Assembly (NCBI GenBank): GCA_017410455.1
Contig: JAFQQT010000043.1
Location: 21,093 to 85,092 of the forward strand
Source: Clostridia bacterium
Lineage (GTDB): Bacteria > Bacillota > Clostridia > Christensenellales > Aristaeellaceae
Direction of reading: 5' to 3'
Length of the DNA stretch: 64,000 nt
The notes under the pieces were generated by a model that saw only the letters and a program-made list of their open reading frames with translations, ran no database searches and was not told the DNA's origin. This document shows, in pieces, positions 58,167 through 64,000 of this stretch (position 1 is the first letter of the stretch; every line of letters begins with the position of its first letter). The position numbers and the translations under genes are program-made.

Positions 58167-58195
58167 TTGACAAACCGCCGAAGCTGTGATAATAT
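58167..58195 (+). promoter_or_regulatory. Promoter of tRNA-Glu copy 2
   Basis: TTGACA, 17 nt, TAATAT. Confidence 0.75.
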
Positions 58196-58224
58196 GAATC
58201 TCGCAGTTGAGTTCTGCTCAATAT

Positions 58225-58297
58225 GCCTCCGTTGTGTAGAGGCCTAGCACGCGGCCCTCTCAAGGCTGAAACAGGGGTTCGAATCCCCTCGGAGGTG
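58225..58297 (+). tRNA. tRNA-Glu (CTC), copy 2
   Basis: Identical in sequence to copy 1 at a distance of exactly 240 nt, again without an encoded CCA. It has its own promoter and terminator. Confidence 0.92.
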
Positions 58298-58300
58298 CTC

Positions 58301-58330
58301 CCGCCTGGATCGAAAGGTCCGGGCGGTTTT
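58301..58330 (+). terminator. Terminator after tRNA-Glu copy 2
   Basis: CCGCCTGGA pairs with TCCGGGCGG, then TTTT; nearly the same as the terminator of copy 1. Confidence 0.85.
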
Positions 58331-58383
58331 CATGTTTTGGCGAAGAGGGCTGCAGCATCGCGGAGCGGGGCTGTGTGCGGAGT

Positions 58384-58584
58384 TCACCGGTTGCACTCAA
58401 AGAGCGTGCAGCCCATGTCCTTGAAGGCCTGCATGCGCTCGAGCAGCTCTGCCACGGTCGCGTCAAAGCGGCGGGCGAGGCAGGGCAGGCACAGGAACTG
58501 ACTTGCACCGCGGTTGATGAGCTTGCGGGTCATGGCGATCTCGTCGCTGGTGACGGGGCTGTGGCAGAGGATGCATTGTTCCAT
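58384..58584 (-). CDS. Small Cys-rich zinc-ribbon-like protein
   Basis: A 66-residue protein with CILCHSP near the start and CLPCLARRF in the middle, plus a Cys pair near the end. The paired Cys motifs suggest one zinc site. The region LLERMQAFKDMGCTLFECNR is helical. No family is recognised with confidence. GGAGG lies 7 nt before the ATG. It could be a small regulatory or RNA-binding protein. Confidence 0.6.
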   Translation of the reverse strand: MEQCILCHSPVTSDEIAMTRKLINRGASQFLCLPCLARRFDATVAELLERMQAFKDMGCTLFECNR

Positions 58585-58644
58585 GGGGCGCCTCCTGTGA
58601 TGCGTATGCCGCCATTGTAGCACGCTTTGCGTCGTCTGTCCACC

Positions 58645-58673
58645 TTGCAAGAGCGCCTCTGGTGTGGTATGAT
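58645..58673 (+). promoter_or_regulatory. Sigma-A promoter of xpt
   Basis: TTGCAA, 17 nt, TATGAT, leaving a leader of only about 22 nt. There is therefore no room for the purine riboswitch often found before xpt in Bacilli. Confidence 0.65.
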
Positions 58674-58701
58674 GGAGGCATCATCGCACGGAGGTGTCGG
58701 G

Positions 58702-59286
58702 ATGAACTTTCTTGAAGAACGGATCCTGCGGGAGGGGCGCGTGCTGCCCGGGAATGTGCTGAAGGTGGACAGCTTCCTCAACCACCAGCTGGACGTGGCC
58801 CTGCTGGACGAAATGGGCGTGGCCATCCACCGGCGCTTTGCGGATGCGGGCGTCACGAAGGTGCTGACCATCGAGGCCAGCGGCATTGCCATCGCCTGCA
58901 GCGTGGCGCGGTGCTTTGGCGTGCCGGTGGTGTTCGCGAAAAAATCGAAGAGCAGCAACGTGGGCGACGACGTTTACAGCGCAGAAGTCGCCTCCTACAC
59001 CCACGGCAATGTCAGCCAGGTCATCGTTTCCCGGCGATTCCTGGTCCCCGGCGACCGGGTGTTGATCGTGGATGACTTCCTGGCCAACGGCTGCGCGCTC
59101 AGCGGCCTGATTGCCATCACGGAGGCGGCGGGGGCGCAGGTGGCGGGCATTGGCGTCGCCATCGAGAAGGGCTTCCAGGAGGGCGGGCGGCTGATCCGCC
59201 AGCGGGGCTACGACGTGGCCTCCCTGGCCATCGTTGACGCCATGGACGCCCGCAGCGGCACGATCACCTTCCGCCAGCAGGATTGA
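58702..59286 (+). CDS. xpt: Xanthine phosphoribosyltransferase
   Basis: A 194-residue type I phosphoribosyltransferase that converts xanthine and PRPP to XMP in purine salvage. VLTIEASGIAIACSVA (near residue 55), FAKKSKSSNV (near 80) and the PRPP loop VLIVDDFLANGCAL (near 122) match Xpt closely, and the length is as expected. GGAGGTGTCGGG precedes ATG 58702. Confidence 0.94.
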   Translation: MNFLEERILREGRVLPGNVLKVDSFLNHQLDVALLDEMGVAIHRRFADAGVTKVLTIEASGIAIACSVARCFGVPVVFAKKSKSSNVGDDVYSAEVASYTHGNVSQVIVSRRFLVPGDRVLIVDDFLANGCALSGLIAITEAAGAQVAGIGVAIEKGFQEGGRLIRQRGYDVASLAIVDAMDARSGTITFRQQD

Positions 59287-59292
59287 TGTATG

Positions 59293-59324
59293 CGCCTGCC
59301 CGGTTCGCCGGGCGGGTGTTTTTT
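59293..59324 (+). terminator. Intrinsic terminator of xpt
   Basis: CGCCTGCCCGG-TTCG-CCGGGCGGGTG with a TTCG loop and a seven-T tract. Confidence 0.93.
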
Positions 59325-59346
59325 TGCTGTTTCTCCGGGAAACCCC

Positions 59347-59375
59347 TTGTGTGCGCCGCCGGTTCGGGGTACAAT
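59347..59375 (+). promoter_or_regulatory. Sigma-A promoter of the NSS transporter gene
   Basis: TTGTGT, 17 nt, TACAAT. Confidence 0.55.
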
Positions 59376-59428
59376 ACAATCCCGGCTTCAGCGCCGGCGG
59401 ATCAGGTTGAATTCGGAGGTCATTGACC

Positions 59429-60808
59429 ATGGAAAACGGAAAGGCCCGCGAGGGCTTCAAATCGCGGCTGGGCTTCCTGCTGGTCAGCGCGGGGTGCGCC
59501 ATCGGCATCGGCAATGTGTGGCGCTTTCCCTATGTGACGGGGCAGAACGGCGGCGGCGTCTTCGTGCTGCTCTACCTGCTGTTCCTGCTGGTGCTGGGCG
59601 TGCCGGTGCTGACGATGGAGTTCGCCGTGGGCCGCGCCAGCCGCAGGAGCGCCGTGGAGGGCTACCGCGCGCTGGAAAAGCCGGGGCACAAGTGGCACCT
59701 GCACGGCTGGGTGGCCGTGGGCGGCTGCTGGCTGCTGATGATGTACTACACCACCGTGTCCGGCTGGATGGTGGATTACTTCGTGAAGTTCCTCACGGGC
59801 GCGTTCCGCTCGGGCATGGATGCTGCGGCGGTGGACAGCGTGTTCAGCGCGATGCTGGCCGATCCGCTGGAGATGGCGGGGTACATGGCGCTGATCGTGG
59901 TGGCGGGCTTCGCGGTGTGCTCCTTCGGGCTGCAAAAAGGGCTGGAGCGCATCAGCAAGGGGATGATGCTGGCCCTGCTGGCGCTGATCGTGGTGCTGGC
60001 GGTGCATGCGCTGACCCTGCCCGGCGGCGGGGCGGGCGTGGCCTTCTACCTCCTGCCCAGCCTGGAAAGGGTGCAGGCCGCCGGCGGCATCGGCCGGGTG
60101 ATCGTCGCAGCGATGAATCAGGCCTTCTTCACCCTGTCCATCGGTGCGTCCTCCATGGAGATCTTCGGCAGCTACATGAGCAAGGATCACACGCTGGCGG
60201 GGGAATCGGTGCGCATCTGCGGGCTGGATACCTTCGTGGCCATGATGAGTGGCCTGATCATCTTCCCGGCCTGCTTCGCCTATGGCGTGGAGCCGGACGC
60301 GGGCCCGTCGCTGATCTTCAAGACCCTGCCCAACGTGTTTGCCGGCATGCCCGGCGGCCGGGTGTGGGGCGCGCTGTTCTTCCTGTTTATGACCTTCGCC
60401 AGCTTCTCCACGGTCATCGCGGTCTTCGAGAACCTGCTGGCCTTCGCGGCGGACACCTTCGGCTGGAGCCGCCGCCGGGCTGTGATCATCTGCTGCACGG
60501 CCATGCTCGTCACCAGCCTGCCTGCCCTGCTGGGCTACAACCTGCTCGCGGGAGTGAAGCTCATCGGCGGCCGCGACATCCTGGATACGGAGGACTTCAT
60601 CGTCAGCAACCTCCTGCTGCCCGCCGGTTCGCTGGTGTATCTGCTCTTCTGCGTGAGCAAATGGGGCTGGGGCTTCGACAACTACCTCGCCGAGGCCAAC
60701 ACGGGCAGGGGCGTCAGAATTTCCCCGAAGCTGAAGCTCGTGTTCCAGTTCGTGCTGCCGGCGCTGATCCTGCTGGTGCTCATCAGCGGCCTGCTGCCCC
60801 AGGGCTGA
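59429..60808 (+). CDS. Sodium-dependent neurotransmitter-symporter family (NSS/SNF) transporter
   Basis: A 459-residue membrane protein with eleven to twelve hydrophobic helices. SAGCAIGIGNVWRFPYVTGQNGGGVFVLLY near the start contains the sodium and substrate site typical of LeuT/MhsT relatives. NQAFFTLSIGASSMEIFGSY (near 233) is the helix-6 equivalent. It imports an amino acid or related amine with sodium; the exact substrate is unknown. ATG 59429 has GGAGG 9 nt upstream. Confidence 0.92.
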   Translation: MENGKAREGFKSRLGFLLVSAGCAIGIGNVWRFPYVTGQNGGGVFVLLYLLFLLVLGVPVLTMEFAVGRASRRSAVEGYRALEKPGHKWHLHGWVAVGGCWLLMMYYTTVSGWMVDYFVKFLTGAFRSGMDAAAVDSVFSAMLADPLEMAGYMALIVVAGFAVCSFGLQKGLERISKGMMLALLALIVVLAVHALTLPGGGAGVAFYLLPSLERVQAAGGIGRVIVAAMNQAFFTLSIGASSMEIFGSYMSKDHTLAGESVRICGLDTFVAMMSGLIIFPACFAYGVEPDAGPSLIFKTLPNVFAGMPGGRVWGALFFLFMTFASFSTVIAVFENLLAFAADTFGWSRRRAVIICCTAMLVTSLPALLGYNLLAGVKLIGGRDILDTEDFIVSNLLLPAGSLVYLLFCVSKWGWGFDNYLAEANTGRGVRISPKLKLVFQFVLPALILLVLISGLLPQG

Positions 60809-60849
60809 CGGCTTCCGACCGGTTCGGTGAAAAAATCTGCAAATTCCCC

Positions 60850-60878
60850 TTGACAAACCTGCGGAACAGAGGTATAAT
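60850..60878 (+). promoter_or_regulatory. Consensus promoter of tRNA-Leu
   Basis: TTGACA, 17 nt, TATAAT, 14 nt before the tRNA. Confidence 0.9.
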
Positions 60879-60892
60879 ACATCCTGTTCCGT

Positions 60893-60976
60893 GCGGGAAT
60901 GGCGGAATTGGCAGACGCGCATGATTCAGGTTCATGTGCTCGTACGAGCTTGCAGGTTCAAGTCCTGTTTCCCGCA
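60893..60976 (+). tRNA. tRNA-Leu (CAG)
   Basis: An 84-nt type II tRNA: acceptor GCGGGAA/TTCCCGC, anticodon stem CATGA/TCATG with loop TTCAGGT, long variable arm (GCTCGTACGAGC) and a TTCAAGT T loop. No CCA is encoded. Confidence 0.93.
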
Positions 60977-60981
60977 CTGAT

Positions 60982-61009
60982 ATCCGGATGATGTTCATCC
61001 GGATTTTTT
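60982..61009 (+). terminator. Terminator of tRNA-Leu
   Basis: ATCCGGATGA pairs with TCATCCGGAT, then a T tract. Confidence 0.9.
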
Positions 61010-61078
61010 GTTTTCAGGAAGAATATGCCTGTCTGATCCGTTTATGAGGGTGACGAAGGCTACAAAGGAGCGATGCTG

Positions 61079-62230
61079 ATGAAGAACCTGCTGCTGACTG
61101 TCCTGCTGCTGATGTGCTGCTGCACGGCCCTGGCCGAGGGCTTCCCGGACACGCTGGATCTGGGGGCGATGGAGGAGGAAGCGGTGCTGGAGGCAGTGCA
61201 GGAGGAATACGTGGCTCCGGCGCTGACCACCCCCGGCCGCGAGAGATGCGGCCAGCCCGGCTGCTTCTGGGAAACGCCGATGGATCCCTATGATGCAGAG
61301 GCCATGGCGGCCATGCTGGCCCGGCCCATGACGGTCATCCGGGGCGACCCGCGCTCGCAGGTGTATCTGCGTCAGGAGCCGGACGAGGACAGCCAGGCCA
61401 TTGGCGAAATCACCTGCGACAGCCAGGGCGTGCATGTGCTGGAGGATCTGGGCAACGGCTGGACGCGGGTGGAGTGCTACTCCAGCAGCTTTGAGGGCAG
61501 CCGCGTTGAGGCCTGGAATGAGCTGGTGACGGGCTATGTGCCCACGGACCTGCTGGAGGTCAGGCAGCCCCGGACGAAGTATGCCTTCATCGTGGACAAG
61601 CTCGACCAGCGCCTGTACATCTTTGAAGACGGCGTACTGATGGATGTGCTGGCTGTATCCACGGGCCTGGTGACGGAGGGCAAGCCCTACAACGAGACCC
61701 GCAGCGGGGAGTACATCCTCTGGAGCCTGACCGGCGCCTTCGCCGATGGCGACACCACCTGCAACTACGGCATCCGCTACAACCATGGCGACCTTCTGCA
61801 CGAGCTGCCCCACACCGGCACGGACAACTACGGCTACACGGAGCCCAAGATCGGCAGCCGCGCCAGCCATGGCTGCATCCGCGTGCAGCGCAAGCGCACC
61901 GAGAAGGGCGTCAACGCCCGCTGGATCTTCAACGCCCTCTACGACGGGCAGCTCAACAGCCGCCTGATCATCTGGGAGGACTGGCCGGGCAGGCAGATTC
62001 CCCTGCCGGCGGCGGATACGCCCCTGTACTACAACCCGCAGGGCGGCGTGAACTACCACGACAGCCCCACCTGCTACGGCGTGAAGGACCGCTACGAGCC
62101 CCTGACTGGCTTCACCTACGCGCAGCTGGACGACGCGCCCTACGATGAGCTGACCGCCTGCCCCTATTGCGTGCCGCCCCGCCGCGCCGAGGACATCGCG
62201 CAGATCAACGCGGCGCATCAGCTGGATTGA
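61079..62230 (+). CDS. Secreted L,D-transpeptidase (YkuD family) with SH3-like domain
   Basis: A 383-residue exported enzyme. Signal peptide (MKNLLLTVLLLMCCCTALAE), an SH3-like region (about 85-160, VYLRQEPDEDSQAIGEI ... GYVPTDLLEV) and a YkuD catalytic domain (about 168-300) starting YAFIVDKLDQRLYIFEDG and containing IGSRASHGCIRVQ (catalytic Cys near 265). It makes 3-3 cross-links or attaches proteins to peptidoglycan. The last 70 residues are Cys- and Tyr-rich and unrecognised. ATG 61079 is preferred to 61073 because AAAGGAG then lies 8 nt upstream. Confidence 0.9.
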   Translation: MKNLLLTVLLLMCCCTALAEGFPDTLDLGAMEEEAVLEAVQEEYVAPALTTPGRERCGQPGCFWETPMDPYDAEAMAAMLARPMTVIRGDPRSQVYLRQEPDEDSQAIGEITCDSQGVHVLEDLGNGWTRVECYSSSFEGSRVEAWNELVTGYVPTDLLEVRQPRTKYAFIVDKLDQRLYIFEDGVLMDVLAVSTGLVTEGKPYNETRSGEYILWSLTGAFADGDTTCNYGIRYNHGDLLHELPHTGTDNYGYTEPKIGSRASHGCIRVQRKRTEKGVNARWIFNALYDGQLNSRLIIWEDWPGRQIPLPAADTPLYYNPQGGVNYHDSPTCYGVKDRYEPLTGFTYAQLDDAPYDELTACPYCVPPRRAEDIAQINAAHQLD

Positions 62231-62258
62231 AATATTTGTAAAAACAGGACGAAAAATG

Positions 62259-62287
62259 TGTACAAAGCGTGAAAATTGTGCTATACT
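62259..62287 (+). promoter_or_regulatory. Candidate promoter of the YwaF-like gene
   Basis: TGTACA, 17 nt, TATACT. Confidence 0.5.
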
Positions 62288-62350
62288 CCACCGTTGGAGC
62301 TGGTGTGCGCAACGGATGCGCACCAACAGGCTCTCTATGGAGGCGTACAC

Positions 62351-63139
62351 ATGGATATGCTCAGGGAATTCTTTGGTATCGGCGGATACAGGCGCGTGCC
62401 TGAGGGGTACCTCTCGGTGGAGCACCTGATGTTTGTCACGACGCTGCTGGCGGTCATGGCGCTGCTGGCGGTGCTGCTGGGGCGGCGCAACCGCCACCGC
62501 AGCGAGGAGGAGAAGAACGCCGTGCTGCTGGGCGCGGCCGTTGCCATCAATGCCTTTGAGATGGTGAAGATCGTGGTCAGGTGCATGGAGCACGGCGTGC
62601 AGGAGATCCTCTACCTGCTGCCGCTGTTCCTGTGCAGCGTGCAGCTGATCGCCATCCCGCTGGCGGCGCTGTCCCGGGGGCGGCTGCGGGAGGCCGCGAT
62701 GGACTTCGTGGTCATCTTCGGCCCTGTGGGCGCGCTGCTGGGCACCTATGCAGCCGGGCAGAACTACGCCTGCTACCCCGTGCTTTCGGCGGACAATGTC
62801 ATCTCCGGCCTGACGCACGGCATTTCGGGCTTCACGGCGCTGTACATCCTGATCAGCGGCATGGCCAGCATGAAGCGCAGCAATGTCCCCGTCACCTACG
62901 CCATCATCCTGTCCTTCTGCGTTCCGGCGTATGTGATGAACCACGTCATCGACTACAACTACATGTTCCTCGTCAGGGGCGACGGAACGCCCTACGACAT
63001 CCTCTACAACCTGGTGGGCGGCAGCGGGCTGCTCTACCCGCTGGGCGTGGTGGGGCTGTTCCTGCTCTACATCACGGCGTACTATCAGGTGTACTACCTG
63101 GTGCGCCGGGCGCTGGGCAGGCGCAGGAAGATGGTGTAA
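62351..63139 (+). CDS. YwaF/TMEM164-like integral membrane protein
   Basis: A 262-residue protein with seven hydrophobic helices. The pattern HLMFVTTLLAVMALLAVLLGRR, then LYLLPLFLCSVQLIAIPLAAL, then SADNVISGLTHGISGFTALYIL matches the YwaF (TIGR02206) family of Firmicutes. The function is unknown. GGAGGCGTACAC precedes ATG 62351; a longer frame upstream has no good site. Confidence 0.8.
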   Translation: MDMLREFFGIGGYRRVPEGYLSVEHLMFVTTLLAVMALLAVLLGRRNRHRSEEEKNAVLLGAAVAINAFEMVKIVVRCMEHGVQEILYLLPLFLCSVQLIAIPLAALSRGRLREAAMDFVVIFGPVGALLGTYAAGQNYACYPVLSADNVISGLTHGISGFTALYILISGMASMKRSNVPVTYAIILSFCVPAYVMNHVIDYNYMFLVRGDGTPYDILYNLVGGSGLLYPLGVVGLFLLYITAYYQVYYLVRRALGRRRKMV

Positions 63140-63246
63140 CTGCAAGTCAGCGGCGCAGGCTCTCGGGCCCGCGTCGCTTTGCGTTGGGGGATCGGAGGCC
63201 GGATGGCTGATGGCGGCGGCCGCAGCGTTTTTTTCTGCATTCCCCC

Positions 63247-63275
63247 TTGACAAGCTGCAAAAACTGAGATAGAAT
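63247..63275 (+). promoter_or_regulatory. Sigma-A promoter of clpB
   Basis: TTGACA, 17 nt, TAGAAT. Confidence 0.8.
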
Positions 63276-63287
63276 ACAGCTGTCAAA

Positions 63288-63304
63288 GGTCAAAGAAAGT
63301 CAAA
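63288..63304 (+). promoter_or_regulatory. CtsR operator
   Basis: GGTCAAA-GAA-AGTCAAA, an exact match to the CtsR heptad repeat (RGTCAAANANRGTCAAA), placed just after the likely transcription start. A third TGTCAAA half-site abuts it at 63281-63287. Confidence 0.88.
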
Positions 63305-63352
63305 ATGCGCAATGAAATGACAGCTTTCACCCTGATGAAGGAGGGCAAGGAT

Positions 63353-64000
63353 ATGAACACGAACCGGTTTACACAAAAGAGCGTTGCGGCCATCCAGCGG
63401 GCGCAGCAGATCGCCATCGGATACGGCCACCAGCAGGTGGAGCAGGAGCATGTGATGCTGGCGCTGACGGAGGACGCATCCGCGCTGATCCCGCAGCTGC
63501 TGGGCAAGTGCGGCGTATCGGCAGATGCGCTGCAGGCGGCGCTGACCTCTGCCGTGGAGCGCATCGCCCGCGTGAGCGGCCCCGGCCGCATGGCGGATAA
63601 GGTCTATGTGACCGACGGGCTGGAGAAGGCGCTGCTGGAGGCGGAAAACCGCGCCGGGCAGATGAAGGACGAGTACATCTCCGTCGAGCACCTGTGGATG
63701 GGCCTGTGCGACAAGGCCAGTCCCCGCCTGAAGGACGTGCTGAAGCGCGTGGGCTATGACGACAAGGCCTTCCTGAAGGCCCTGAGCGAGGTGCGCGGCG
63801 CGACCCGCGTCACCACCGATTCCCCGGAGGAGACCTACGACGCGCTGAAAAAGTACGGCACCGACCTGGTGGAGCGCGCCCGCCAGCAGAAGCTGGATCC
63901 GGTCATCGGCCGTGACAGCGAGATACGCGACGTAGTGCGTATTCTCTCCCGAAAATCCAAAAATAACCCAGTGCTCATTGGCGAACCCGGCGTGGGTAAG
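63353..64000 (+). CDS. clpB: ATP-dependent chaperone ClpB, N-terminal part (cut by window end)
   Basis: The 216 visible residues hold the Clp N domain (two repeats, [33 protein letters not shown] and [33 protein letters not shown]). The start of the first AAA domain follows, with [30 protein letters not shown] and LIGEPGVGK (Walker A) at the window edge. The wording is that of ClpB rather than ClpC. It refolds aggregated proteins with DnaK. AAGGAGGGCAAGG precedes ATG 63353. It is regulated by CtsR as judged by the operator upstream; no ctsR gene is adjacent. Confidence 0.92.
   Translation, partial: MNTNRFTQKSVAAIQRAQQIAIGYGHQQVEQEHVMLALTEDASALIPQLLGKCGVSADALQAALTSAVERIARVSGPGRMADKVYVTDGLEKALLEAENRAGQMKDEYISVEHLWMGLCDKASPRLKDVLKRVGYDDKAFLKALSEVRGATRVTTDSPEETYDALKKYGTDLVERARQQKLDPVIGRDSEIRDVVRILSRKSKNNPVLIGEPGVGK

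Noticed and set aside
58674-58701. Purine riboswitch before xpt
   Set aside because: The promoter leaves only about 22 nt of leader, far too short for the aptamer.

Overview
This GC-rich 64 kb window reads as chromosomal DNA of a spore-forming, high-GC member of the Clostridia, probably a gut organism. The support is: SpoIVB and CwlD sporulation/germination genes, a CtsR operator before clpB, sigma-A promoters with 17-nt spacers, strong GGAGG ribosome-binding sites, many secreted proteins with SPase I-type signal peptides, and a fucosidase/xylosidase/glucosidase locus. A Christensenellales- or Oscillospirales-like lineage is my guess; no 16S rRNA or ribosomal protein gene is present to fix it. 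No phage, transposase or CRISPR-Cas genes were seen.

Layout. 1-4.9 kb: glycoside hydrolases GH3 (partial), GH29 and GH31, possibly for xyloglucan side chains. 4.9-9.2 kb: an EAL phosphodiesterase, a LURP-one-like protein, a membrane protein, a YwlG-type protein and an alpha/beta hydrolase. 9.3-13.8 kb (minus): FtsK/SpoIIIE and a DUF3298 protein. 14.0-19.7 kb: three secreted proteins, including a PIG-L deacetylase fused to a phosphodiester glycosidase, and a multi-Big_2 protein. 19.9-28.5 kb: housekeeping genes on the plus strand (mnmG, a GNAT, an EamA transporter, ftsY, an AI-2E-type permease, a TrmH methyltransferase, a NifX-like protein, a DUF5665 protein, lspA, an RluA-type synthase). 28.5-35.3 kb (minus): cwlD, SH3 proteins, AraC and XRE regulators, PAP2, an M48 protease. 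35.5-42.4 kb: MFS transporter, cinA, rfbD, a BTAD regulator, a YeeE-like pair and pcp. 43.1-52.5 kb: a second phosphodiester glycosidase, unknown envelope proteins, spoIVB and a 1648-residue BspA-like leucine-rich-repeat protein. 53.6-57.5 kb: a dehydrogenase / AraM / amidohydrolase operon with a MerR regulator. 57.9-61.0 kb: tRNA-Gln, two tRNA-Glu, xpt, an NSS transporter and tRNA-Leu. 61.1-64 kb: an L,D-transpeptidase, a YwaF-like protein and CtsR-regulated clpB (cut by the window end).

The most unusual content is non-coding. There is a dense DnaA-box cluster with no dnaA nearby (29.46-29.63 kb). Two islands of consecutive palindromes are each capped at both ends by the same hairpin (29.80-30.08 and 38.97-39.22 kb). 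A pair of related repeat blocks brackets the BspA gene, and the right block carries a diverged copy of the 3' end of spoIVB. A four-fold GTCCCCTTGCGGGG repeat lies in front of pcp. Several hairpins contain the ribosome-binding site or start codon of the following gene (cinA, spoIVB, the YeeE-like pair). CinA lacks a normally conserved internal segment.
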